Notes under the pieces: generated by a model
Told to the model about the DNA's origin: nothing
What the model saw: only the letters and a program-made list of their open reading frames with translations
Databases searched by the model: none
From: Clostridia bacterium
GTDB taxonomy: Bacteria > Bacillota > Clostridia > TANB77 > CAG-508
Direction of reading: 5' to 3'
NCBI GenBank assembly: GCA_022790685.1
Contig: JAAVXQ010000100.1
Coordinates: 1-14,533 of the forward strand
DNA: 14,533 nucleotides
Translations under genes and position numbers: made by a program
Shown here: one piece after another, positions 1 through 7,514 of the stretch
Numbering within the stretch: the first letter of the stretch is position 1
How the letters are laid out: the number at the start of each line of letters is the position of its first letter

Positions 1-2
1 AA

Positions 3-353
3 TTAGCTTTCGGTTTCAGGTACGATGATAACATGCCTCAAGCACACAGGCTTATATTCGCCAGGAAAATAGCCATATACAATCAGCACTCTGTTTTTGA
101 CCTGAAAGGCGATGAAGCTTTTTCCGTTCAAATTTTCGAAGGGAATGAGCTTTCCGTCCTGCAGGTACTGAAACTTGCCCTGACTGTCACGGAAAAACTG
201 AATGGGCTTAGAGAAGGAGCTGGCGCTCCCAACTTGTACTCGAAGAATTCCGTTTGACTTGGCAAATTGCTCGAGGTATTGCCGAGAGTCAGCGTCAATG
301 GGATTTCCCCTGATACTCTCTGCAGTTATCAATAATCTTAAGTCTCGTGTCAT
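3..353 (-). CDS. Hypothetical protein, probably horizontally acquired
   Basis: A 116-residue protein that I do not recognise. It starts at ATG 353-351, preceded by GGAGG at a normal distance, and ends in TAA at 5-3. No signal peptide or membrane helix is obvious. The C-terminal half (FIAFQVKNRVLIVYGYF and onward) alternates hydrophobic and polar residues as in a small beta-rich domain. Its base composition is clearly richer in GC than every other gene here, and its codons include CGA, CGT, CGG, AGG, GCC, CTC and CCC, which the neighbours avoid. One codon (plus-strand 282-284) is an in-frame CGG in DADSRQY, read here as Arg. It has a strong promoter at 387-415 and is transcribed divergently from glmU. 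The composition suggests transfer from another genome, or that the left end of the window joins foreign DNA. Function unknown; I am fairly sure it is coding because frame, RBS and promoter agree. Confidence 0.6.
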   Translation of the reverse strand: MTRDLRLLITAESIRGNPIDADSRQYLEQFAKSNGILRVQVGSASSFSKPIQFFRDSQGKFQYLQDGKLIPFENLNGKSFIAFQVKNRVLIVYGYFPGEYKPVCLRHVIIVPETES

Positions 354-386
354 AATGTTACCTCCAATACTATATGTGATATAAAT

Positions 387-415
387 ATTATAACAAAAAA
401 ATGACTATAAGTCAA
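387..415 (-). promoter_or_regulatory. Promoter of the left-end orphan gene, with palindrome over the -35 box
   Basis: Read on the minus strand, TTGACT (415-410) is followed after exactly 17 bases by TATAAT (392-387), about 30 bases upstream of the GGAGG ribosome binding site. A 13-base palindrome, TGACTATAAGTCA at 402-414, covers most of the -35 box and part of the spacer, where a bound repressor would block RNA polymerase. The promoter match is near consensus. The operator role is inference. Confidence 0.6.
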
Positions 416-486
416 TTAATAGGCGGAGTGCAGAGGATAAAATCAAAATAACAATTGTGTCCAAATTGTGAAAAAAATGTAGAATA

Positions 487-515
487 TTGACTAAAAGAAA
501 ATATTATATTAAAAT
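487..515 (+). promoter_or_regulatory. Putative glmU promoter
   Basis: TTGACT at 487-492 and TAAAAT at 510-515 are separated by 17 bases. This gives a leader of about 80 bases before the ATG at 604. I see no riboswitch-like or glmS-ribozyme-like structure in the leader. Confidence 0.45.
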
Positions 516-603
516 AACTTCAAAAAAGGAATATATTGAAAGTTTTATAAATATATAAAGATATAAGCTGTATATAGAAATAAAGAAAGGTTTGGATAAA
601 TTT

Positions 604-1878
604 ATGAAAATTGATGGGAAAAATCAATATGTAATGACTCTTATAATGGCTGCTGGAAAAGGAACTAGAATGAAAACAAATAAATCAAAACTGGTTCACA
701 AAATATATGATAAAGAATTAGTAAAAAGAGTTGCAGATCTTGCTAAAAAAATAGGATCAGATGAGATTGTTGCTGTTGTAGGACATTTAAGACAGCAAGT
801 ACAAGAAGTTTTAGGAGATAATGTAAAATATGCTATACAAGAAGAACTTTTAGGAACTGGTCATGCTGTTATGCAAGCCAAAGAATATCTAAAAGGCAAA
901 AAAGGAAAAGTTGTAATCCTTTATGGAGATGTTCCAATAATAAGAAAAGAAACATTAGAAAATTTAATTAGTAAAAGCATAAAAAATAAAGAATATGCTA
1001 CTCTTCTTACAGCAATTTATGAAAATCCAACAGGATATGGTAGAATTGTACGTGATGAAGGTGGAAACATAAAAGCAATTGTAGAAGAAAAAGATGCAGA
1101 TCCATTACAAAAATGTATTAAAGAAATAAATTCGGGAATTTACTGTTTTGATATAGAAGAATTAGTGAATGCTTTAGATTATATTAAGCCAAATAATGCA
1201 CAGGGCGAATATTATTTAACAGATGTTATAAAAATCATGAATGATAAAGGTCTAAAAACAGGTGCTGTTATTGTAGAAGATAATACTGAAATTTTAGGTG
1301 TAAATGATAGAGCACAATTAGAGCTTTTAACAAGAGTATTTAGAATGAGAATAAATGCTGAACATATGAAAAATGGAGTAACAATTGAAGATGCAAATTC
1401 AACATATATTTATGATGATGTTGAAATAGGTGTAGATACAGTTATACATCCAAACACAACAATTAAAAGCGGTGTAAAAATTGGAGAGAATTGTGAACTT
1501 GGACCAAATGCATATATAAGAGAAAACTGTGAGCTTGGAAATAATGTAAAGATAGGAAATTTTGTTGAAATCAAAAAAACTAAAATAGGAGACAATACAA
1601 AAGTACCACATTTAATATACCTAGGTGATTGTGAAATTGGAAAAAACGGAAATATTGGTTGTGGAACTATTACCTGTAATTATGATGGAAAAAATAAACA
1701 TAAAACTATTATAGGTGATAATGCTTTTATAGGATCAAATGTAAATTTGGTAGCTCCAGTAAATATAGGAGATAATGTATTAATAGCAGCAGGTTCAACT
1801 ATAACAGAAGATGTTCCATCAAATCATATGGGAATTGCAAGAGAAAGACAAACCAATAAAGAAAAGAAAAATAAATAA
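604..1878 (+). CDS. glmU: Bifunctional UDP-N-acetylglucosamine pyrophosphorylase / glucosamine-1-phosphate N-acetyltransferase
   Basis: Cytosolic enzyme making UDP-GlcNAc for peptidoglycan and wall polymers. It acetylates GlcN-1-P with acetyl-CoA, then transfers UMP from UTP. The N-terminal half has the nucleotidyltransferase signature MAAGKGTRMKTNKSK, then LYGDVPI, GTGHAV and NSGIYCFD. The C-terminal half is a left-handed beta-helix of hexapeptide repeats (IGVDTVI, IGENCEL, LGNNVKI and others). The acetyltransferase residues are present: VPHLIYLGD carries the counterparts of E. coli His363 and Tyr366, followed by NIGCGTITCNYDGKNK. Length is about 425 residues, slightly short of the usual 450-460, mostly at the C-terminal tail. 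The start is uncertain: TTG 592 lies almost against the AAAGG at 586-590, ATG 604 lies 13 bases from it, and ATG 634 would give a family-like N-terminus (MTLIMAAGKG) with a weaker RBS. I chose 604. It is monocistronic, with its own promoter and terminator. Confidence 0.95.
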   Translation: MKIDGKNQYVMTLIMAAGKGTRMKTNKSKLVHKIYDKELVKRVADLAKKIGSDEIVAVVGHLRQQVQEVLGDNVKYAIQEELLGTGHAVMQAKEYLKGKKGKVVILYGDVPIIRKETLENLISKSIKNKEYATLLTAIYENPTGYGRIVRDEGGNIKAIVEEKDADPLQKCIKEINSGIYCFDIEELVNALDYIKPNNAQGEYYLTDVIKIMNDKGLKTGAVIVEDNTEILGVNDRAQLELLTRVFRMRINAEHMKNGVTIEDANSTYIYDDVEIGVDTVIHPNTTIKSGVKIGENCELGPNAYIRENCELGNNVKIGNFVEIKKTKIGDNTKVPHLIYLGDCEIGKNGNIGCGTITCNYDGKNKHKTIIGDNAFIGSNVNLVAPVNIGDNVLIAAGSTITEDVPSNHMGIARERQTNKEKKNK

Positions 1879-1899
1879 AAAATTTAGTTTATAAATATG

Positions 1900-1949
1900 A
1901 AACAAGTTAGAAATATAAAATTTATTTTTATATTTCTAACTTGTTTTTT
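1900..1949 (+). terminator. Intrinsic terminator of glmU
   Basis: A perfect 21-bp inverted repeat (arms 1900-1920 and 1926-1946, loop TTTAT) is followed directly by a run of T to 1949, about 20 bases after the glmU stop. It lies between convergent genes. Read from the minus strand the hairpin also follows the holin-like gene but has a poor T run there, so it serves mainly glmU. Confidence 0.85.
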
Positions 1950-1960
1950 AGTAGTTAAAA

Positions 1961-2341
1961 CTACATACCTTGTTCACCAGGTATAATATAATCTATAACA
2001 CCATAGATTAATGCACCTATTATTGCAGCCATCCAAGAAATTGAATAACCAGCTACGAAAAACTGAGTGGCATATAATACAACTACTGCTAGTACAAATC
2101 CAACAAATCCTTTTCCAAAAGCCATAGCATGTAAGCCAGTAAATTTAACAATTAAATAATCCATAACTGTTAAAACAATTGCAGATACAGCTAATGACCA
2201 TATATTATTTATAGAAAAACCAGGTGTAAAGAAAGCTGTAATACCAAGTATTATTGCAGCTACTACAAATCTACCTAAAATTTGTCCTACTACACCAAGA
2301 GTGTTATTGCTGGATTGAGCACTTGAATTATTATTATCCAT
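1961..2341 (-). CDS. Phage holin family protein (YvlD / Phage_holin_4_2 type membrane protein)
   Basis: A 126-residue integral membrane protein. A polar, Asn/Ser-rich N-terminus (about residues 1-14) is followed by four hydrophobic segments at roughly 24-40, 48-65, 77-95 and 101-120. The pattern RFVVAAIILGITAFFTPGF, then MDYLI, GFVGFVLAVVVLYATQFFV and IDYIIPG is typical of the YvlD-like family. The family carries the holin name by similarity but is mostly chromosomal and of unproven role in the Firmicutes membrane. Nothing phage-like surrounds it, so a lysis role is unlikely. The start is supported by AAGGAGGG at 2356-2349. It ends in TAG and converges on glmU. No clear T-rich terminator serves it apart from the shared hairpin at 1900-1949. 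Confidence 0.85.
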   Translation of the reverse strand: MDNNNSSAQSSNNTLGVVGQILGRFVVAAIILGITAFFTPGFSINNIWSLAVSAIVLTVMDYLIVKFTGLHAMAFGKGFVGFVLAVVVLYATQFFVAGYSISWMAAIIGALIYGVIDYIIPGEQGM

Positions 2342-2371
2342 TTTGTAACCCTCCTTAAAATATATTTAATG

Positions 2372-2393
2372 TTTTGAAAAAAATATTTCAAAA
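2372..2393. repeat. Short inverted repeat upstream of the holin-like gene
   Basis: TTTTGAAA (2372-2379) and TTTCAAAA (2386-2393) form an 8-bp dyad with a 6-base spacer, in the divergent spacer between the holin-like gene and the DUF421 gene. It could be a regulatory site or chance in AT-rich DNA. A TTGAAA-17-TAAATA promoter overlapping it on the minus strand is possible but would start transcription almost on the ribosome binding site. Confidence 0.25.
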
Positions 2394-2487
2394 TTAATTA
2401 AATATATAAGTATATTTTGATAAATTTTGCGAAAAATATTCATATAAATTTTGTTTTATTTGAAAAAAAGAAGAAAAAGAGGAAGAA

Positions 2488-3162
2488 ATGTTACTTATAT
2501 TTGTAAGAAGTATATGTTTATATATTCTAGTTTTAATAGTAATGAGATATATGGGAAAAAAAGAAATTGGACAAATGCAACCATTTGAGTTAGTTATTTC
2601 CATAATGATAGCTGACTTAGCAAGTACGCCTATGTCAGAAACAGGAATACCAATTCTATATGGGGTAATACCAATATTAGGATTGCTATTTATGTATATG
2701 ATAATTTCTATGATTAATATAAAAAGTATAAGAATAAGAGAAATAATTTGTGGTAAGCCACGAATAGTAATATACAGAGGAAGAATAGATGAACAAGCTC
2801 TTATAAAAGAAAAGCTTACAATAAATGAATTACAAGAAAGATTAAGAGTAAATGGAGTATCTAGTATAGAAGATGTAGAATATGCAATATTAGAAACTAG
2901 TGGTCAACTAAGTGTTATAGAAAAACCCAATAAAAGAACTACAACGCCAGAAGATTTTGGAATTATGCCTGAATATGTTGGAATATCATATGATTTAGTT
3001 ATTGATGGAAAAATAATGTATGATAATTTGAAAAAATTAGATAAAAGTTATGATTGGTTAAAAAAAGAAGTGGGAAAATTTGGTTTATTGCCAGAAGAAG
3101 CATTGATAGTTGTTATTAATGGAAACAACAGTATATATTGTCAGAAAAAGGAAATGACGTAA
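2488..3162 (+). CDS. DUF421 domain membrane protein (YetF/YdfS family)
   Basis: A 224-residue protein with an N-terminal membrane part and a C-terminal cytosolic YetF domain. Hydrophobic segments lie at about 2-20, 32-48 and 57-77, including the family pattern RYMGKKEIGQMQPFEL and VISIMIADLASTPM. The soluble part has GKPRIVIYRGRID, LRVNGVSSIEDVEYAILETSGQLSVI and PEYVGISYDLVIDGKI, all characteristic of DUF421. B. subtilis members are linked to spore or envelope functions, but the biochemical role is unknown. The start at ATG 2488 follows AGAGGA. The next gene begins one base after the stop, so the two are translated from one transcript. Arg92 is encoded by CGA, showing that CGA is read normally in this genome. 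Confidence 0.9.
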   Translation: MLLIFVRSICLYILVLIVMRYMGKKEIGQMQPFELVISIMIADLASTPMSETGIPILYGVIPILGLLFMYMIISMINIKSIRIREIICGKPRIVIYRGRIDEQALIKEKLTINELQERLRVNGVSSIEDVEYAILETSGQLSVIEKPNKRTTTPEDFGIMPEYVGISYDLVIDGKIMYDNLKKLDKSYDWLKKEVGKFGLLPEEALIVVINGNNSIYCQKKEMT

Positions 3163-3163
3163 A

Positions 3164-3547
3164 ATGAAGAGATTTAAAAGAGAAATAATAACCTTAATAG
3201 TTATTATAGTATTTATAGTTGGTATAGATTTAATTACTGATAAAATAATGAAAAATGTAGTTGATGATATGGTAAATTTAATAGAAGATATTGAAAGAAA
3301 AATAGGAGAAAATTTAGAAGACGTAAAAATTGATGATTTAAAAAAAGTATGGCATGAAAAAGAAGTTATGCTTGCATATTTTTCTGAACATGATGAGTTA
3401 GAAAAAGTAACTGTAGAAGTAACAGAACTTAAGTCAAATATGGAAAATGATATGAAAGAAGAGGCAAAAGGAAATATAGATAAGATAAAGTTTTTACTTA
3501 AACATATTGAAGAAAAAGAAAAATTAAAATTAAAAAATATTTTTTAA
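3164..3547 (+). CDS. DUF4363 family protein
   Basis: A 127-residue protein with one N-terminal membrane anchor (about residues 8-27, IITLIVIIVFIVGIDLIT). The rest is a highly charged, probably helical bundle or coiled-coil domain (ERKIGENLEDVKIDDLKKVW, then ELKSNMENDMKEEAKGNIDK). The conserved central feature is KVWHEKEVMLAYFSEHDELEKV, matching the DUF4363 pattern. In Firmicutes these proteins commonly follow DUF421 genes, as here with a one-base gap. The ribosome binding site AAGGA lies inside the end of the DUF421 gene, suggesting translational coupling. The protein would sit on the outer face of the membrane if the anchor is an uncleaved signal. Role unknown; partnership with the DUF421 protein is inferred from gene order. 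Confidence 0.8.
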   Translation: MKRFKREIITLIVIIVFIVGIDLITDKIMKNVVDDMVNLIEDIERKIGENLEDVKIDDLKKVWHEKEVMLAYFSEHDELEKVTVEVTELKSNMENDMKEEAKGNIDKIKFLLKHIEEKEKLKLKNIF

Positions 3548-3630
3548 TAAGAATAAAATTAAAAGGGAGAATAGTAAAATTATAAAAAAATAACGAATAT
3601 AGATATAATAATTTGGAAAAATAATATAAT

Positions 3631-3660
3631 AAAAAGTGAGATTTTTAAATCTCACTTAAA
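3631..3660 (-). terminator. Intrinsic terminator of the GT2 glycosyltransferase gene
   Basis: The inverted repeat AAGTGAGATTT / AAATCTCACTT (3634-3644 and 3647-3657) is followed on the minus strand by TTTTTATTAT, a usable U tract, about 17 bases beyond the stop of the minus-strand gene. On the plus strand it is followed by A-rich sequence, so it would stop transcription from the DUF421-DUF4363 pair only weakly. Confidence 0.75.
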
Positions 3661-3673
3661 ATTATAAAAAATA

Positions 3674-4609
3674 TTATTTATCAATATTAGTTTCTTTTAC
3701 AATATAAATTGGTCTATTTTTTACTTCTAAATAAGTTTTTGATAAATATTGACCAATAATTCCAAGAGAAAATAATTGAATACCACTAACCATAAATATT
3801 ATACATACTAGAGATGGCCAACCACTAGTAGGATCTCCTAAAATTATTGTTTTAAAAATAATAAGTAAAATTAGTAAAAAAGATGCTATACAAAAAACAA
3901 GACCGATTATAGAAGATATAATAAGAGGTGTAGTTGAAAAAGCAGTAATTCCTTCCATAGCATATTTAGTAAGTTTCCAAAAAGACCATTTAGTTTCTCC
4001 AGCAACTCTTTGAATATTTTCATATTCTAACCATTTTACTTTGAAACCAACAAAACTAAACAAACCTTTAGAATATCGATTATATTCTTTTAAAGATAAA
4101 ATAGCGTCTTTAACTTCTTTTTTTATAAAAATAAAATCTCTTGCACCATCTACCATTTGAATAGGAGAAAGCTTATTAATTAATTTATAAAATAATCTAG
4201 CAAATAAACTTCTAATTACTGGTTCACCTTTTCTATTCACTCGTCTTGTACCAACTGCATCATATCCTTCTTCAGTTACTGATTTATACATATCTAATAA
4301 TAGAGCTGGAGGATCTTGAAGGTCTGAATCCATTAGTACAATATAATCACCAGATGCATGTTCAAAACCAGCATATATAGCAGATTCTTTTCCAAAATTT
4401 CTAGAGAAAGATACATATTTTACTCTATCATCTTTTGAGTGTAAATCATTAATTACATTAATTGTATTATCTTTTGAACCATCATCTACAAAAATAATTT
4501 CAAAATCTATATTATCAAAATTATTCATGTGCTTTAATAATTCTTCATAAAATAATGGTAATGCTTTTTCTTCATTATAGCATGGTACAACAATTGATAT
4601 TTTTTTCAT
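3674..4609 (-). CDS. Family 2 glycosyltransferase, polyprenyl-phosphate sugar synthase type (GtrB/CsbB/DPM1-like)
   Basis: A 311-residue enzyme expected to move a sugar from a nucleotide donor to undecaprenyl phosphate at the cytosolic membrane face. The GT-A domain begins KKISIVVPCYNEE (residues 8-14 VPCYNEE), then FVDDGSKDNT (40-49), RNFGKESAIYAGF and the metal-binding DSDLQDPP (94-101). Two membrane helices follow at about 227-252 and 265-287, with the GtrB-like GETKWSFWKLTKYAMEGITAFST before them. The start at ATG 4609 is preferred because AAGGAG lies 12 bases upstream and MKKISIVVPCYNEE is the family's usual beginning. An upstream in-frame ATG at 4654 would overlap the promoter and adds an odd 15-residue tail. 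It is monocistronic and divergent from mreB. Possible targets are teichoic acid or other wall glycans; the sugar cannot be told. Confidence 0.92.
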   Translation of the reverse strand: MKKISIVVPCYNEEKALPLFYEELLKHMNNFDNIDFEIIFVDDGSKDNTINVINDLHSKDDRVKYVSFSRNFGKESAIYAGFEHASGDYIVLMDSDLQDPPALLLDMYKSVTEEGYDAVGTRRVNRKGEPVIRSLFARLFYKLINKLSPIQMVDGARDFIFIKKEVKDAILSLKEYNRYSKGLFSFVGFKVKWLEYENIQRVAGETKWSFWKLTKYAMEGITAFSTTPLIISSIIGLVFCIASFLLILLIIFKTIILGDPTSGWPSLVCIIFMVSGIQLFSLGIIGQYLSKTYLEVKNRPIYIVKETNIDK

Positions 4610-4642
4610 TATTAAACAGTACTCCTTGTAAAATATAAAAAT

Positions 4643-4670
4643 ATTATAGCACATTATATCAAAAAAACAA
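4643..4670 (-). promoter_or_regulatory. Putative promoter of the GT2 gene
   Basis: On the minus strand TTGTTT (4670-4665) and TATAAT (4648-4643) are 16 bases apart. A second TATAAT lies inside the spacer, making a direct repeat TATAATGTGCTATAAT. Transcription would start near 4636, just upstream of the AAGGAG ribosome binding site. Confidence 0.5.
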
Positions 4671-4711
4671 TGAAATTTGCGTAAAATAATTAAATTAATT
4701 TTTAAAATAGG

Positions 4712-4740
4712 TTGATATTTATTATAAGATGTAATATAAT
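4712..4740 (+). promoter_or_regulatory. Promoter of the mreB/mbl gene
   Basis: TTGATA (4712-4717), a 17-base spacer and TATAAT (4735-4740) form a near-consensus vegetative promoter. It lies 28 bases upstream of AGGAGG (4768-4773), which serves ATG 4785. Confidence 0.75.
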
Positions 4741-4784
4741 CGTAACGAAAATGTAATAAAAACTTTTAGGAGGAAAGCTAAAAA

Positions 4785-5780
4785 ATGTTTGGACAAGATA
4801 TAGGAATTGATTTAGGAACAGCAACAGTAATTGCATATATAAAAGGAAAAGGCATAGTTTTAAGAGAACCTTCTGTTGTTGCGGTAAATAATGTGACAGG
4901 TGAAGTTTTAGCTGTTGGACATGAAGCTAGACGTATGCTTGGAAGAACTCCAGGAAATATTGTAGCTACAAGACCTCTTAGAGATGGAGTAATTTCAGAT
5001 TATACAGTAACTGAAAAGATGCTTAAATATTTTATAAGCAAGATTGGTGGAAAATTTTTATTTTCTCCTAGAATTATGATTTGCATACCATCACAAGTTA
5101 CAGAAGTAGAAAAAAAAGCTGTAATAGATGCAGCTTCAAATGCAGGAGCAAGAAAAGTATATTTAATAGAAGAACCAATAGCGGCAGCTATTGGAGCAGG
5201 AATAGATATTTCAAAACCATGTGGAAACATGATAGTTGATATAGGTGGAGGAACAACAGATATAGCAATTATATCTTTAGGAGGTTCTGTTGTTAGTACT
5301 TCTTTAAAAATTGCAGGAGATAAATTTGATGAATATATTGTTAAATATATTAAGAAAAGACATAATGTAATGATTGGAGAAAGAACAGCAGAAGAATTAA
5401 AAATGAGTATAGGATGTGTATATCCTAAAATACAAGATATGGAAATGGATGTAAGAGGAAGAGATTTAGTAACAGGACTTCCAAAGACAATAACAATCTA
5501 TTCAAGTGAAATGATGGAAGCTTTAGAAGAACCTGCTATGCTTATTGTAGATGCAGTTCATTCAGTTCTTGAAAAAACACCACCAGAACTTGCAGCAGAT
5601 ATTAGTGATAAAGGAATTTATATGACTGGTGGAGGTTGTTTACTAGATGGACTAGATAGACTTCTTCAAGAAAAAACAGGAATTAATGTAATGATAGCAG
5701 AAGATGCAATAAGTTGTGTTGCTAAAGGAACAGGAAAGGCTTTAGATAATTTAGACAGTATGGACAAAATGAGAAAGTAA
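4785..5780 (+). CDS. mreB: Rod shape-determining protein, MreB/Mbl family actin homologue
   Basis: A 331-residue bacterial actin that polymerises under the membrane and guides peptidoglycan synthesis along the side wall. Visible ATPase-fold motifs are the phosphate-1 loop DIGIDLGTATV (residues 5-15), IEEPIAAAIGAG (about 128-139), the phosphate-2 loop VDIGGGTTDIAIISLGG (151-167) and the adenosine motif TGGGCLLDGL (281-290). An N-terminal MFGQD amphipathic stretch would bind the membrane. Several stretches, such as AGDKFD, IGERTAEELK, RGRDLVTGLPKTITI and the DNLDSMDK tail, look more like B. subtilis Mbl than MreB, so Mbl is a reasonable alternative name. It stands alone with its own promoter and terminator rather than in an mreBCD operon, which also fits an Mbl-type paralogue. 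Length is normal for the family. Confidence 0.93.
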   Translation: MFGQDIGIDLGTATVIAYIKGKGIVLREPSVVAVNNVTGEVLAVGHEARRMLGRTPGNIVATRPLRDGVISDYTVTEKMLKYFISKIGGKFLFSPRIMICIPSQVTEVEKKAVIDAASNAGARKVYLIEEPIAAAIGAGIDISKPCGNMIVDIGGGTTDIAIISLGGSVVSTSLKIAGDKFDEYIVKYIKKRHNVMIGERTAEELKMSIGCVYPKIQDMEMDVRGRDLVTGLPKTITIYSSEMMEALEEPAMLIVDAVHSVLEKTPPELAADISDKGIYMTGGGCLLDGLDRLLQEKTGINVMIAEDAISCVAKGTGKALDNLDSMDKMRK

Positions 5781-5804
5781 TCATATTTATATAAAATTCT
5801 CCAA

Positions 5805-5845
5805 AAAATAGAAGTACAAAGTAATATTGTGCTTCTATTTTAATT
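5805..5845 (+). terminator. Intrinsic terminator of mreB/mbl
   Basis: A 15-bp stem (arms 5805-5819 and 5827-5841, one G-U pair, loop AGTAATA) lies 24 bases after the stop, and its 3' arm ends in TTTT. The T run is short, so some read-through into the next gene is possible. Confidence 0.65.
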
Positions 5846-5855
5846 ATGATAAAAT
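5827..5855 (+). promoter_or_regulatory. Possible promoter of the GT-C-like gene, overlapping the preceding terminator
   Basis: TTGTGC (5827-5832), 17 bases, then TAAAAT (5850-5855). The -35 box falls inside the 3' arm of the mreB terminator. The match is only moderate. Confidence 0.3.
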
Positions 5856-5892
5856 GTTAAAGTAATAAAAAACAAAATAAAAGGGAGAAAAG

Positions 5893-7443
5893 ATGATATT
5901 ACTTTCGGAAAAGATAATAATAACAATAGCAGTACTAGCAACCATAATATTTATAGTAACCTTAAAAATAAAAAAATTAGAAAAAATAAAAGCAAAAGCA
6001 TTATTTTTAATTTATATAAATTTTATAATTTGCTTATCTATTAGCTATTATTTAAAATTCATATTTAATCCTATACATTTATGTATGGGAATGTGGATAA
6101 TATTTTCTCTGGTTAATATGATAATTTTAAAAACATTAAAATTATATGATAATAAATATAGTTTATATTTTGTTATGTCAATAATTTTTGTAGTACAATT
6201 AGGATATATATCGTATACTTCATATGGAACTAGGCAACATGATTTGAGAAGTTTTTATAATTATGAAAATGGAGGACATTTGGGGTATATAGGTTACATA
6301 TTTAATAACAATCATTTACCTATAGGGTCTCCAAAAGATTTTTGGTGTTTTTACAATCCACCATTATTTTATATAGTATCAGCTATTTTTATAAAATTAC
6401 AAAATTTCTTTGGAATAGAATTAGAAAGTTGTTTAGAAAATTTACAAATATTATCTTTATTTTATATAATGACTTTTAATATTTTTGTCTATAAAATATT
6501 AAAAGAAATGAATATAGAAAAATCTATTGCATTTATAATTAGTTTTATTGGACTAGCACCAGCAATGATTATGATGTCTGGAAGTTTAGGAAATGGTCCA
6601 TTATCAATTATGTTATCAACAATAGCTATATATTATACAATAAAATGGTATAAAAGTGATACTTTAAAAGACTTAGTTATCATTGCTTTTGCAATATCTT
6701 TTGCAATTATGACAAAAATAGATGCAGCTCTTATTGCAGTTGCTATAGGTGTTACATTTATTATAAAGTTAGGAAGCAATAGAAAAGAAGTTAAAAAATA
6801 TATAAAATATTTTTCACTATTTGCTCTTATATCATTACCAATTGGATTATGGTATCCAATAAAAAATCTTGTACTATATGATATACCAATAACATATGTA
6901 CAATCTGTAGAAAGAGACCATGAAGCAAGTACTGAAAAATATTCTATATTAGATAGATTTTTTTCAGTAGAATCTAAAGATACATTTGATAATGTTAATG
7001 TAACTATGGTTGGAGAAAAAATGGATTATAATATATTTGTTACAACCATTAAATCGTTTATTGTTGATGAAGAAATACAATATGAGAATAATAAGATTTT
7101 AGATATATGTGTACATTTGATTTTCTTTTTAAGTCTGCTTTTGCCAATTATATTTATATTAAATGTAATATATGTAATAAGCAATTATAAAAAAATAAAT
7201 AATCCTTGGATACTATTTTTTATGCTAATATTTTTATTAGAAGTATTAGCATATTTAAGATTTTGTTTTGAATTTCCATTTGTGTTTACCATGAATTTTA
7301 GGTATATTGTTCCGAGTCTAATATCTTTTGGTGTTATTACAGGAATTGCAAGTGAATATGATAAAACATTATACTTGGCAAATAAAATATCTTTAAGTAT
7401 ATTTTCACTATTATCAATAGGAATATTTCTTATCTTGTTATAA
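5893..7443 (+). CDS. Polytopic membrane protein, likely GT-C fold glycosyltransferase (PMT/ArnT-like)
   Basis: A 516-residue protein with about ten to twelve hydrophobic segments and few charged loops. After roughly four N-terminal helices comes an extracytoplasmic loop with YGTRQHDLRSF (RQHD at 114-117), then GHLGYIGYIF, LPIGSPKDFW and FYNPPLFYIV (154-162). This order, an Asp-containing first loop followed by a Pro-Pro-Leu-Tyr-like motif, is the layout of GT-C enzymes that use polyprenyl-phosphate sugars outside the membrane. Later MTKIDAALI and FRYIVPSL also recall that superfamily. The catalytic role of Asp117 is inferred. The start at ATG 5893 follows AAGGGAG. It lies just beyond the mreB terminator and one gene away from a GtrB-type enzyme that could make its donor. 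No specific substrate can be assigned, and a transport or unknown envelope role remains possible. Confidence 0.7.
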   Translation: MILLSEKIIITIAVLATIIFIVTLKIKKLEKIKAKALFLIYINFIICLSISYYLKFIFNPIHLCMGMWIIFSLVNMIILKTLKLYDNKYSLYFVMSIIFVVQLGYISYTSYGTRQHDLRSFYNYENGGHLGYIGYIFNNNHLPIGSPKDFWCFYNPPLFYIVSAIFIKLQNFFGIELESCLENLQILSLFYIMTFNIFVYKILKEMNIEKSIAFIISFIGLAPAMIMMSGSLGNGPLSIMLSTIAIYYTIKWYKSDTLKDLVIIAFAISFAIMTKIDAALIAVAIGVTFIIKLGSNRKEVKKYIKYFSLFALISLPIGLWYPIKNLVLYDIPITYVQSVERDHEASTEKYSILDRFFSVESKDTFDNVNVTMVGEKMDYNIFVTTIKSFIVDEEIQYENNKILDICVHLIFFLSLLLPIIFILNVIYVISNYKKINNPWILFFMLIFLLEVLAYLRFCFEFPFVFTMNFRYIVPSLISFGVITGIASEYDKTLYLANKISLSIFSLLSIGIFLILL

Positions 7444-7514
7444 TTTTAAAATAGAAGTTAGCAAAAATTTATATAATAATAAAATAATGTAGGAGAAAGG
7501 CAAGCATAAATAAT

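Noticed and set aside
33..384. Plus-strand open frames opposite the left-end gene
   Set aside because: They lack ribosome binding sites and promoters, whereas the minus-strand frame has both and gives a more protein-like sequence.
354..603. A glmS-type ribozyme or riboswitch upstream of glmU
   Set aside because: The leader is nearly all A/T without stable helices or recognisable conserved core sequences.
1399..1611. Minus-strand open frames inside glmU, and similar ones in mreB (5000-5230), mtaB (7909-8121, 8330-8566) and pgk (11713-11967)
   Set aside because: They are antisense shadows of well-conserved genes, with low-complexity Tyr/Phe/Ile/Ser/Cys-rich products and no ribosome binding sites.
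1961..2341. The holin-like gene as evidence of a prophage
   Set aside because: No endolysin, structural or integrase gene is nearby, and YvlD-type proteins are usual chromosomal genes in Firmicutes.
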